A stretch of 64,000 nucleotides of DNA from Hemerocallis citrina (lineage: Eukaryota; Streptophyta; Magnoliopsida; Asparagales; Asphodelaceae). Position numbers and translations under genes: made by a program. Shown one piece after another: positions 24,836-36,769 of the stretch. The notes under the pieces are model-generated. The model was not told the DNA's origin. It saw nothing but the letters and a program-made list of their open reading frames with translations, and did not search any database. The stretch covers positions 249,601,122 to 249,665,121 of the forward strand of contig CM030364.1 of the NCBI GenBank assembly GCA_017893485.1, in the 5' to 3' direction. Position 1 is the stretch's first letter. Each line of letters starts with the position of its first letter.

Positions 24836-25742
24836 ATGGATAACATCACTATATATGGCTATGTAAGTTTCTGTTTTTTTTAATGACATATACAACTCTT
24901 TCTTATTAGATCAAAAAATTATTTCTTTTATGTTCTTCACATTATAATGTTTACTTTCATACCTTACAGGTTGATGTTGACTTGGAAAAAAACAGTAAGT
25001 GCAAATTTTCATTGTCTTTTTGTCAAATTAATTAATTGTCCACTTACATTCAAAATTGTTTTTTTTCCATTACATGTGCAATTCATTCGGCAAAAAAATG
25101 TAGGGGTTGTCATTCGAGATGAACGCGAGCTTAATCTGATATCCCTTCACAAGGTAAGCTTAACCCCTTATTATATTAGATGCTTATTATTGATATTTTT
25201 TAATTCCTACTTCTTTTTAACCAACCAATGTAGAGAAAGAAAACAACGAGTTATTCTGGCAAAGGAAAGGGAAAGGAAAATGAAATGTGTAGCCCGGTAT
25301 ATGTTTATCTTGCTTTTTTATCTTGCTTTTTCTTTTTATCCTCACACTGCTTCTATTATTTCTTATCGATGTAATCAAAATTAATACATTCCGAAATAAG
25401 TAAGCGGTTCTCTTTTGAAAAAGTCATTTATAACAATTCATTTTCACATCTTTAGGCTCATAATGTTCATGTTATATCGAAAGCTATGTTGGCCCAACAT
25501 AGACGACGAGAACGAGAGAAACTTGAAATGTGCTCCACACGAGTATTTAATGCAACTGACGAATGTTCAACTCGAACAAGTCTTCCGTTATTCGAAATTC
25601 CTTCTAATGTACCGCCGATAACTACACATTTGGTTTCATCTACTTTTTTCCCTCCTCAAAATGATAAGTCTGATGAACAAACATCTTCACTACTGCCAAA
25701 TATTGGTCTCCAAAGAACCTCTCAATCTTTTGACGCTGTTAG
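24836..25742 (+). pseudogene. Helitron Rep/helicase gene, N-terminal exons (predicted)
   Basis: Five short exons can be joined in one open frame: 24836-24862, 24970-24994, 25104-25153, 25234-25296 and 25456-25742. All introns have GT...AG borders (GTAAGT, GTAAGT, GTAAGC, GTATAT donors). The start sits in ACAACAATGG, a good plant context, and reads MDNITIYGY. The fifth exon has a basic block (AQHRRREREKLEMC) like those before the Rep domain of plant Helitrons. The open frame across four junctions supports the model. The sixth exon (about 25800-25930, with CTPRQLAQRRRQYR) does not join in phase by my reading. Confidence 0.6.
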
Positions 25743-26190
25743 GTAAATATTATTTATATTGCTTTTGAAATTTTAACTTTTTCAGAATGTCATTGGTTAG
25801 TTGCTCTCCATGTTCAGCCAAATGATTGATTCACACAAGTAGGGAGATATGAAGGGTGCACTCCGCGTCAATTGGCACAACGTAGGAGACAATATCGAGC
25901 TCCTACGTCAATGTCTAACGGCATAACGAATAGGTTAAAAAATCTAAACCTTTAACCCGTTTATATTGTTGTAATAAGCATATTATCCATAGAATAAACT
26001 TAAATACAAATATATACAAGTGTGAACTTACATGGCCATCATAATGAATAGGTTAAATCTAGAACAACACTTTCTCGGCATGATGAATGTAACCTGCTCT
26101 TATTGTTTAGCATTGCATTGGAATGATGAAAAGTTATCGGTCTCATCTGCCAGAAATAATTATTTCGGAAAATGTTGTTTATAAAAAAAA

Positions 26191-27921
26191 GTGAAGCTAC
26201 CTTTTCTTATTACTCCACTCCCACCACTACAAGAATTATATGATGGTGAAAGTGCACAATCGACTTCATTTCGGACTTATACGCGAGAGTACAATGCAAC
26301 AAATGCTTTTATGAGTTTGGGTGTCAGAATGGATGAAAGGGTCCTCCATGGTCGGGGGCCTACCTTATTCACTATACATGGAGAACTGCACCACCGAACG
26401 GGATCATTAATACCTCAGCCAGGCCAAGCTGCTGTTTATGCACAACTCTACATTTACGATCTAGTTTCTGCTTTAGGTTTTCGTGCCTCTCGAAATCCTC
26501 ATTTGAGAGCTGATGTTCTCAGTATTATTCAGGACTATTTGGAGTTCAATGAATTTGCATATAATTTCCGTCAAGCTTATGCAATTTTAAACCAGGCAAG
26601 TTCTTCGGATCACACCTTACCCGCAGTTCTTCACTATAATTTAGCAAATGACTGACGTAGGTATAATCTTCCGACTACTAATGAGATTGCAGTGATTATA
26701 CCTGGTGATGGAACTGAAATTGGTAGTATGAGTGATATCATAGTGCATTTGAGAGGAAACAACAAGTTAATACAAATTAACGAGTGCCACCCAGCATATT
26801 TGCCCTTGCATTATGTCTTGCTATTCTCTTATGCTGAGTTGGGATGGGAACCAGATTTGAAACAATGAGATGTCATCAATGGAAGACCTTCGACTGCTAG
26901 ACTAACTCAAATGCAATTCTATAGATATCATTTATTTCAACGCAATACAGAGTATTCAACTATTCTGAGAGCATGAAAACTTTTCCAAGAATTTCTAGTA
27001 GATGCTTGGGCAACTACTGAGAAGAATAGAGTGACATATCATAAGCTTAATCAGGGAAAACTTTGATCTGGACTTTACCAAGGTCTTACCGACATCGTTG
27101 CTGATGGGTTAGGACTTGATCAAGTCGGACAACGAATCATTTTGCCATCTTCATTCATTGGTAGTCCAAGACATATGTTTGAAATATTTCAAGATTCAAT
27201 GGCTATTATGCACCACTACCAATACCTAAATATTTTCCTTACCATGACTGTAAATCTAAAATGGCCAGAAATAACTGTAGCTCTATTGCCACTTCAGAAA
27301 TCCACTAATTGCCCTGATTTAGTTTCTCGCATTTTTGAGTTGAAGAAAAATACTTTGATAAAAGGGATAGAGAAAGCAAAGGTATTCAGTCAAAAAGTAG
27401 TGCATGTCTTTACCATTGAGTTTCAGAAACGTGGGCTACCTCATATGCACGCTCTTTTCTTTCTTGCAAATTCAGACAAAATTCGGACATGCCAACAAGT
27501 GGATGAAGTGGTTTGTGCTGAATTTCCAGATCCAATAAAGGATCCCCTACTCTTTGAAACTTTCAAAAATTGTATGGTGCGTGGTCCGTGTGGTGAATGA
27601 AATCCTCAAGCATCATGCATGGAAAATGAAATATGTCAAAAGAGGTATCTTAAAGAGTTCTCTGAGGAAACAACTATGGATCAAGATGGCTATCTAATCT
27701 ACCTTCGCCGTAATACTAAACATTTTTATACTGTGAGGGGGCATCAGGTTGATAATAGGGATATTGTACCTTATAATGCTTACCTTTCTAAAATATTTAA
27801 TTGTCATATTAATGTTGAAGTTTTTGCTGGGATGAGATGTGTTAAATATATCCACAAATATATTTTCAATGGAAATGACCGCGCACCAATTATGTTGGGA
27901 GGAGTAGATGAAATCAAATAA
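26191..27921 (+). pseudogene. Helitron Rep (rolling-circle) endonuclease region
   Basis: One continuous frame reads through the Helitron-like N domain and the Rep domain: FMSLGVRMDERVLHGRGP, FTIHGELHHRTGSLIP, then the HUH metal-binding motif in RGLPHMHALFF (His-Met-His at 27442-27450) and the paired catalytic tyrosines in KYIHKYIFNG (27847 and 27859). Rep would nick and ligate single strands during rolling-circle transposition. The frame is broken by stops near 26653, 26866, 26974, 27064 and 27598, all TGA, and TAA at 27919. At least two of the TGAs lie where relatives usually have Arg, which fits CGA to TGA change. Catalytic residues survive. Confidence 0.88.
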
Positions 27922-28205
27922 TATCTCGACGCACGGTACATTGGCCTGCCAGAAGCTGTGTGGTGATTTTTTTGAAAATTTTTACATGAAGAGGTGCCAG
28001 CGGTTGTACGCTTGGCATTGCATTTGCCTGGAATGCATCTTGTTGTTTATAATTCGGCTGATAGGATGGACGTCGTCGTATCTAGAGCCGAACTAGAAAT
28101 GACAACTCTTATGGGTTTTTTGCATGTTGCTCATCCAATTTAGCTACACACGCATTCACCTACCAACAGTTCCCGCAACATTTTGTTTGGAATAAGACTT
28201 CGAAG

Positions 28206-29890
28206 ATGTGGATGCCGAGAAAGAAGGGGTACGCAATCGGTAGAATGTACTTTGCAAGTCCAAATTCAGGTGAGCGGTTTTATTTGCGTTTGCTACTAAC
28301 AGTTGTCAAGGAACTACAATCATTTCAGTGCTTATGCATAGTCTGCAATGTTGAGTATGCTACTTTCAAATCAGCATGTGTTGCCAGAAGAATATTGGAA
28401 GATGATGGCGAGTGGGTACAATGTCTCGAGGAAGTTGTAATTATGAGCACCAGCGACCAACTTAGAAGGTTATTTAGTGCTATTCTTTCATAATGCTCTC
28501 CGTTGGAACCACATACCTTATGGAACAAATTCTCAATGCATATATGTGATGATCTTGAGCACAAGCTACGTACATTCTTTTTCATTCCCAATCCTACCCA
28601 AGCTCAAGGTCAAGATTATGGTCTATATCTGTTAAACCAAATGCTTAAAAAATCAGGCAACAGCTTAGATAACTTTCCACTCATGCCCCATCCTATGCAA
28701 AATGGGAGTACGGTTGTTGGCAACAAGTTTTTTTGGGAACATAGAGTACTGCAAGTTGAAGCCCGGCAAGCTAATATACAAGCAAGCATAGATTCACTTA
28801 ACGATGCACAATGTACTGCGTACTCTGCAATAATCACATCAGTTATAGGCGGTAAGGGAACTACTTTCTTTTTGAACGGAGGGGCCGGTACGGGAAAAAC
28901 CTTTTATACAATACACTAGCAACGAAATGCCTTCGTGGTGGTTTCATTGTTGCTTTTTCTGGCATTGAATCATTGTTACTGGTAGGAGGTAGAACTGCAC
29001 ACTCAACATTTTCCATCCCACTTGATGTGTTGGACAATTCTTTTTGTGGGTTCAGCAAGCAATCATCCCAGGCTGATTTGTTCAAGGAAGCAAAGCTAAT
29101 CATTTAGGATGAGGTCCGTACACTTCAAGGTTTTGTATTATGCAGCATAGGTTTTGTGTTGAAGATGTTGAACGTGCACTTCAAGATATCCGTGATAAAA
29201 AAAATCCATTTGGGGGTATCACTGTGGTGCTCGGTGGGGACTTTCGACAAATCCTACCAGTAGTACCGAAGGGGGTTCGAGAAGAAATTGGTGGTGCATC
29301 GCTAAGAAAATCTTTACTTTGAAATGTCGTACAAGTCTTGACTTTGAACGTGAACATGCGCCTAGGTTCATCCTATATTAGAAATGTTTCATTTGCCAAT
29401 TTTCTAAAAGAGGTTGTATTCTTACATGTTTTTTTAATAACTAAACAAATCTTTTCTGATTACTCTTACTAACAAATAAGTCTTCTTTATTCAATAGCTT
29501 GGCTCCAAACCCGATGAGACCATACAACTTCCTTCAACAATTCGTAGGTGTCGCACACTAGATGAAATTTTATCTACTCTTTACCTGCAACTAAACGTTA
29601 TCGACACTATCACTCCCAAATATCTCACAGAGCAGACAATTCTATCAGCGAGAAATGATGATGTCAATTTCATCAATGCTGCTGCATTAAATCTTTATCC
29701 AGAGCCAAAATTTATATTTTTTGCTGCAGATAAAATGTCTGAGGAGGATGGAGTTGATCGAAACATTACCAATCGATACCCTAATGAGTTTTTGAACTCT
29801 TTAGATCCTCCCGGGCTACCACCATTTAAACTCGAGCTGAAAGTGGGGTGCCCAATCATATGTTGAGGAATGTTGCACCAAATAATGGTA
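28206..29890 (+). pseudogene. Helitron PIF1-type helicase region
   Basis: The helicase follows Rep in the same gene, as in other Helitrons. Visible motifs are [10 protein letters not shown] (Walker A, 28878-28902), the Walker B-like LII*DE (Trp replaced by TAG near 29106), [21 protein letters not shown] (29210-29271), [13 protein letters not shown], and [19 protein letters not shown] near the end. A frameshift occurs after Walker A, and an intron with GT...AG borders is likely at about 29415-29499. The last readable residues are RNVAPNNGMCN, after which the frame is lost in an LTR-like sequence, so the final helicase motifs are missing. Confidence 0.86.
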
Positions 29891-32815
29891 TGTGTAATTT
29901 TAACACCGTAGATTTTTAGATAATTTTTTTGAGGTTAATAAATTAATTAAAATGATTTTTTGTGATTTAATAAACTTTTTCTGAAATTTATCTTTTACAT
30001 GTGCAAACATGTGCAAATATTTTCTTGGAAGTTCAAAGTTAGAAATTATTTTGGGAAAAACATAATATTTATTATTAGGTATTATTTATGAATTTTCTGG
30101 ATTTTCTGATATTTATTGGTATATTTGTAAATATTACAAAAAGATGAGCTTTTGTGCAAAATTACCACTTGGAGTAAAAACTCCAGAATTTTATTTTTCT
30201 GGACTAAGCATGATGGCTATTCAACTCAGAGTTAAAGAATTTATTTTTTTTTCTGAGAGATTTGGTTTATTTCACAAATTTGTTAAAGAAATGTCTTATT
30301 GCAAAATTGCTACTTAGAGGTAAAAATTACAAAATTCGTTTTTCTAGGTTTGAAAACTGTGCCGGCCATATCAGGGTAGTTATTTTTTTTTAAAATCTCA
30401 ATTGAATTGGTTAATCTAATTTCCTAGTATAAAGATTTATATATGTAAATGTATATTCTAAAGGACTATTTTTGCAAATCTTCTTAAAACCCTAATACCT
30501 GAATTCCGGCCTATTAAAAGAGAAGTTGCAGCCGTCTCTTTGCTGCATAAAACATAGGGGTTTTCTTTATTATTAATTTCTTGGAGTTGCGAAGCGAGGA
30601 TCTTGGATTTCTTGCGAAAGGAAGGACTTTTCTTATTCTCTTTATTATTTTGGTTGATTCTTCAATAAGGTGAGTGACATATGTTTGCTTTCTTACTGTT
30701 CTATGCATGTTGTATGTGATGATTTGTCTATTAGAAAGCATATTAGAGGATTGTATGATAATATAATGAATTGTTGATGGATGGATGAATAAAGATTGAA
30801 TTTTTTTATGAAAACTATGCTATTGATGATTAAAACCCTACATAGATGACTTGAGATTGTTAAAGAACCTAATAGAAATCATAGGTATGTAGTTTGGTAT
30901 CATATTTTTATGGATTTTGGGTATTCATAATGAGTTGTATGATGTATAAGGCTTGAAGTGGATAAAAGATGAATCTTTACTGTGTATATATATATATATA
31001 TTATATGTTTTGGGTATTTTGATGAAAAGAACTAGACTAATACATGTTGCGATTGCATATTCATGGGCAAACTGATGTAAGAAGTTGTATGTGTGTTTAA
31101 TGAATTGCAAGAGGAGTTTTATGGAATCAAAAGATCAGGTTTTTGAAGATTATATGGGGTTTGATTTTTGGGCCGAAGTTGATTTTTTTTGAGTTTTGTG
31201 ATATTTTCAAGGGGATTTCGATGTATGTTGATACTGAGATTGAAATAAACAAAATACTACTTATAATCAATGATTTCTTGATGTTCTAACTAGTGCATAT
31301 ACCTATATATATACATATATGAATATGTTTTACTAATATTGAAGAAGTTTTGATAAAATTACTCTTTTACGAATTTGATGAGATTTTGATATGTTTTATA
31401 AACTCCAGTATGTTAGAAAAGTTGTATTTGATCATCTCAAAAATTTTGTTTTACAAATTTATGATTTTACAAAGGTTAAACGAAGTATCAGTTAAAAAGT
31501 GCACGAATATTAAAACTGCTAATTTTCGAACATGTCCGCGACTGCCCTGTTTTGAACTATGGATGACGGTCACCTGACAGTTCCTGGGTTTTGGAAATTG
31601 AGCATGACAGTCGACTATAATTTTTTTTGAACTGTTTTGACAGTCGACCGTCAACTGCCGTGTTGAGTATTTTGTTGAGTTTTCTGTTGTTTTCACAAAC
31701 GACTATTTCTTTGAACTTATGGATTATTGACCTACTGTTTTAAATGATGTTTTTACTAAAGATTACTGTATTTTATAGAGAGTTGTATTTTGATTATAAT
31801 AGAATTTAAATTATATTTCTATGACTTTATAAAGTGAAATATATACGGTTTTCGAAGGAATTGATGTTATGTGATTTTCTACGACTTCAACATATGATTC
31901 TCAGTTATTTAATGAATTTAATATCTTATTTCAGTTCTGGAAATTTGTGAGTATATTGAATGAATTTGAATTTTTATTTTATTAAAGAAGTTTTCTTGGT
32001 ATAAACGTTTTGACGATGGAATCAAGAGTTTTATTGAAGATTTTGTATTGTGGATATGAACATTTTGATGTTATGTGATTTTCTACGACTTCAAAATATG
32101 ATTCTCAGTTATTTAATGGATTTAATATCTTATTTCAGTTCTGGAAATTTGTGAGTATATTGAATGAATTTGGATTTTTGTTGATTAAAGAAGTTTTCTT
32201 GATATAAATGTTTTGATGATGCAATAAGATAAATTGATATTTACTGCAACTACATCCTCTGTTTGCCGCTAATTTAATATTTCTTATTGATGTCCAGATT
32301 GTCGTCTACACTCAGAACCGTTATGTACATATTGACACTTTAACTTTTGGTAGGGTGATGAATAACATGTTGAGTTCAAACCATCGAGTTAAAAGACAAT
32401 CTCTTTTGTACATCATCCAGTTTGAAAGGTATTGGTTTGCAATATAAATTTTACTACATAATCTTACTATTTGTTTCTTTAATTATCATTGGTTTTGATT
32501 GATTCTTGAAAAACTTTTACTGTTTGTTTAGGCTCACTGTTTTGTCTCATATTGAAGACTCGAAGCTTTGTGTTTGATCCCTATTGTAACAACCCTGTAA
32601 TCTTTTTTTTTTGTAGTATGGTTGGTGGATGATGTATTAATTATATATTGTGTTCCCTTAAGTTATGTAGAATAAGGGATTATGTAAATCTGTGTAATAT
32701 TTAGGATTTTGGGAGATGATGTAAGTATTTGTATAGGATGATGATATAATATAGTGATGTTAAAACCCGTACCCGCAAAGTTGTGGAGTATTGGGTTCTG
32801 TGTGTTGTTTTACAA
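29888..32815 (+). mobile_element. Ty3-type LTR-like insertion in the Helitron helicase
   Basis: The segment begins TGTAATTTTAACACCGTAG, like the TGTAACACCCCG start of many Ty3 LTRs, exactly where helicase coding stops. A TATA-like CCTATTAAAAGAGAAG with a following leader-like GTCTCTTTGCTGC lies near 30510, and AACCCGTACCCGC near 32765 resembles the distal part of such LTRs. A 204-bp tandem duplication lies at 31862-32230. No gag or pol is present, so a solo or decayed LTR is most likely. The right boundary and target duplication are not resolved. Confidence 0.45.
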
Positions 32816-32826
32816 AGGTTTTTCAA

Positions 32827-33310
32827 AATTTTTTCTAAAAATTCATTACGTTTTCAAACGAAATCTTGATTTTTATTTTGTATCTTGCATCATATGAAGA
32901 TTTTTTCCCCCAGAGCATAATATATATGATGCCTGTGTGATGTTGCTTGGATTGGCATGGGGAGGATTGATATTAACTCCTGTAATGTTATATTTTTAAT
33001 TGTTAGCAGAATTTCGTAAGGAATTGTGTAAAATGGCTAATATTTTATGGAAGACTCTGTCGAAATTTTTACTAAAATTCCTACAAATCCATTACGTTTT
33101 CAAATGAAATCTTGGTTTTTATTTTGTATCTTGCATCCTATCAAGATTTTTGCTTCCAGAGCCTTATATATATGATGTTCGTGTGATGTTTCTTTGATTG
33201 GCCTGGGGTGAATTGATATTAACTGCCTGTGATGTTATATTTTTAATTTTTAGCAGAATTGCATAAGGAATTGTTGTAAAATGGCTAATATTTTAAGGGA
33301 GACTCTGTCG
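32827..33310. repeat. Tandem duplication of about 240 bp
   Basis: Two imperfect copies, each containing CATTACGTTTTCAAA, TTTTGTATCTTGCATC and AAAATGGCTAATATTTTA. The second starts near 33066. Confidence 0.8.
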
Positions 33311-33697
33311 AATTTTTTACTAAAATTCCTATTAGTATTCTACAATGGATTAACCATTGGTTTTGACTTGATTGATTCATTTTTCATTATAATGATTTTT
33401 CATCCTTGATCGTAATTTTTGGCAATTTAGTCGTCAATCCATTTGCAATCTTCACGTTCTCTTAATTTTTGAAAATGCCCGATAGTTGGGCTTATGTGTT
33501 TTGATGTAAGTTATAGATTTAAAAAAAACATGTAAAATATCTCATACACTGCAATATATCAAAAATTGGGGCTAACAAGCTTGTTTTAGATCAAATTTGC
33601 AGTAGGCTCTCCAGTATCTGGATACTAAAAATCTTAATATGGGGATGTAATTGTACTTGATCACATTTAACGAAAGGTCTTCACATGTATATCACAA

Positions 33698-33750
<53 letters not shown>

Positions 33751-34664
33751 AACCTCTTTTAAAATCATACATGGTTAACTACATGAAAATATGACAACGA
33801 AAAATTAACTCATGCAGTTTGAGGCGATAACTGCATTACCAACTGAATTGCTACTTATGACATGCTACAAATCAAATATGAAATCTCTTATGTTTAAGTC
33901 ACACATAGCAACTGATTTCGATCCACTATTGTTGTAGATTCACAGTATACTTCTTCAATTCCGAGCTCCTGACAAATGATCCTGCATGATATAAATCAAT
34001 AAACAACTTAATTCAGAATACATCAATGTCTCAACCAAATACACATCTATATAAATCATTCTTCACGAAAATGTGCATATATTTAACTTTTTACAGGCCT
34101 TTTTATATGCTGCATTGTTCACGGAAACGTGTCGTAGGCACGTGTCCACGGGAAAACCTAGTCTATTCTTATAACTTAATAGTTAAAGCTGTGTAATTTA
34201 TAGACAACCCAATTTAATTAATTTAATCTCAATCACACATTTTTAAGTGAGAGCTATATTAACCTTCCATTTCTGATTAATTAATTAGTTACCAAAATAT
34301 CCTTAAATTTTAAATTTATCTACAACGTAATTAATTTAATTTTCATTCATATAAAATAAATGTTGATACCCTTGAAAATAATTTACAAAGAATGTGAGCT
34401 TAAAAATAAAAACGTCGAGTACGTATAAATTATTAGTTACGGTTAAATATTTAAAACCAGATTTCTAAATAAACCAAAAAAATATTAATAACTTAACAAT
34501 TTTCTTATTAATGAAATAGGCTTATTAAATTCAACTTTTTCTATGGAGAAAAAGACAATGCACATTCGACCATAAACAAAAATCATTCTAGGAAAGACAG
34601 TTTTTTGAATTGAGAAGCTAATTCCAAGAAAATATGTCAATATGGAACTTTACCAAGAGCGTGT
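33311..34664. other. AT-rich Helitron 3' part and flanking spacer
   Basis: No gene is supported. It includes a (TC)n microsatellite at 33703-33743 and, just before 34161, the Helitron 3' hairpin and CTAG end. Beyond 34162 the spacer is plain AT-rich DNA. Confidence 0.6.
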
Positions 34665-34943
34665 ACTCTGAATTTTTATTTTATTTTATGGTTTTTTTTC
34701 GAAACTATTTATAAAAAGATGACAATTGTCTAACTAATTGCACTTTTGGATTCAACAACTAAATTCACCGTTCTCAACTGCGAGTTCAGTTATTTTATGC
34801 TCGTCGTTGGAAACAGCAGGTGTAGTTATAATTTTTTTTTGAGAAACTCGTTGTTCTCAACAGCGAGTTTAGTTCAAAATTTTTAAACAAGACTTACCTT
34901 TCCCAACGGCGAGGGAAAATATATTAGACTTGCTATTGGGAAC
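34665..34943. mobile_element. Left part of foldback element split by a retroelement
   Basis: GTGTACTCTGAATTTTTATTTT at the left is matched by its inverse in 42470-42550 (AAAATAAAAATTCGTGTAC), and both arms lead into repeated CTCGCCGTTCCCAACGGCGAG-like palindromes. Joined with 42052-42545 it makes about 770 bp. The LTR element at 34944-42051 sits inside it with a GGAAC duplication at the joint. The transposon family is unknown. Confidence 0.6.
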
Positions 34944-35402
34944 TGATACACCTCAGGGATTGCCTTTAGCCATGGCTAGGATTTACATGAGGAACGAGGT
35001 AGAAAGGTTAAGAGAAGGTAACATGGAAGGTAAGGGAATCAAGAATTGGAAGAGGAAGAGAAGAGAATTAGCTGAACTCTCGATAGATCAGCTAACTGAT
35101 CTATCCCTTTATTTATAGGAAACATGCGTACACAGCGTAAGCTGACAGTTAGTTAAGACTGTTACAACCTGGGTCCCACACCCATCCAACAGCCAAGATC
35201 TAAATGCCTATACATCCAATGGCCAGTATCCATTGATACCGATTTGATTACAATTTTACATATAACCCCTGATACTTATATCTATTACAAAACCCACTGA
35301 TAGTACTATATATCAGATACTTTGAACACCCAACCTTCTGCTTCTCTTCAGCTTGAAATTACTCATCTTCCACCTTAGCTATCCTTCATCTAGCTTGTAT
35401 CA
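34944..35402 (-). repeat. 3' LTR of the chromovirus
   Basis: 459 bp, TGATACA...TGTATCA on the plus strand. A TATA box (CCTATAAAT, minus strand) lies at 35111-35119. The preceding polypurine tract (minus strand GAGGGGGGAGGAAT) is at 35403-35416, and the integrase frame runs through it to stop inside the LTR. Confidence 0.93.
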
Positions 35403-36718
35403 ATTCCTCCCCCCCTCAATTGAGACCTTGCCTCAAGGTCGAATGAAGGAAATTTGCGAACCAGCTCCCAATAAGGTTCCCATGCAGCTTGCGTTCTATC
35501 CTGATGTCTCCACTGGATGAGTACCTCAGACACTAGCTTCCTTCCTTTGATAACAAACCTGCGATCCAATATAGCCTCCGACTCTAATAGAGCTGTAGAT
35601 ATAGATGAAGGGATGCTGAGCTGCACTGTGGTGGATTGTCCCCAATGTCTTTTAAGTTGAGAGATATGAAACACAGGGTGAACTTTAGATTCCACAGGTA
35701 AATCTAACTTGTAAGCAACATGCCCAATTCTCTCCAAAACTGCATATGGACCATAATAGATTGGGGACAGTTTGCGCACAGCTCTTGTAGCTACTGAAAC
35801 TTGCCTATAGTGTTGTAGCTTAACATACACTAAATACCCAACCAAGAATTCTTTATCCAATCTGTGGCCATCCGCTTGCTTCTTCATCCTATCTTGGTCC
35901 TTCTTGAGGTTATCTTTAAGTATCTGAAGATTGACATCTCTAGATAATAATGCTTCTTCAACAATTGGGCTTTTTGCAGTGTGAGGTATATATGAAATTA
36001 GAGTGGGAGGTGACCTGCTGTAGACCACTTCATATGGAGTGCTTTTGATAGAACTATGGTAAGAAGTATTATACCAATACTCTGCCCACGTAAGCCATTT
36101 ACTCCAATCACTGGGTTTATAATAGCAAAAACATCTCAAATATGTTTCCAAACATCTATTTACTACTTCAGTTTGACAATCTGTTTGTGAATGGTAAGCC
36201 GTTGAGAAGTGGAGTTTAGTACCTTGCAAACGTAGTGACTCCTTCATGAGAGCACTAGTGAATATAGATCCTCTATCACAAACTATGGAAATTGGCATTC
36301 CATTTAGTTTAAAAATGTTGTCAGTGAGAGCTTGGATGATTGTTGCTGTGGTATATGGATGCTTAATTGGTATAAAATGAGCATATTTACTCAACCTGTT
36401 GACTACCACCAATATAACTGAGAATCTGCAGCTAGTACGAAGGCCTTCGATGAAATCCATACTAGCATGTTCCCAAATTTGGTTGGGTATAGGAAGAGGT
36501 TGTAACAATCCCGCAGGAGATTGGCACAAATACTTACTAGTCTGGCATATAGCACATTCCTTCACATAATTCTGAACATCTAACTTTATTCCCTTCCACC
36601 AAAAAGATCTACGGAGTCTTTGCAATGTCTTGTCATACCCCGAATGCCCTCCAATAGGTGTATCATGATGCTCTGAGATTAGCAATTTTCTGAGGTTTGA
36701 TGTTGGACTAATCACCAC
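35390..36718 (-). pseudogene. Ty3 integrase with chromodomain
   Basis: A 442-codon open frame. It holds the HHCC zinc finger (HHDTPIGGHSG ... CAICQTSK) and the catalytic core with Asp in SMDFIEGL, Asp in VCDRGSIFTS and Glu in [13 protein letters not shown]. The C-terminal part (HPVFHISQLKRHWG) is followed by a chromodomain-like tail, VLIQWRHQDRTQAAWEPYWE. The core reads TDCQTEV where relatives have TDGQTEV. The tail is the mark of chromoviruses and is thought to guide insertion into chromatin. The frame ends within the 3' LTR. Integrase itself looks open, but it belongs to a frameshifted polyprotein. Confidence 0.9.
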
Positions 36719-36769
36719 TTTGCTTTTCCTATACCAAACTCCTCTAATTAAGGAAAATTTGTTCTCACT

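Larger units (their letters stand above)
9644..34161 (+). mobile_element. Large Helitron with nested insertions
   Basis: The 5' end TCTATATAATAAAACAC follows an A (9643) and matches the 5' end of the small Helitron at 8099. The 3' end (GGCACGTGTCC, then CCTAG, followed by T at 34162) matches that element's 3' end over about 70 bp. Between them lies a Rep/helicase gene in the same orientation. Removing the nested MULE (about 11 kb) leaves about 13.5 kb, a reasonable autonomous Helitron length. Pairing of these two ends is inferred, since I see no alternative 5' end before the gene. Confidence 0.65.
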
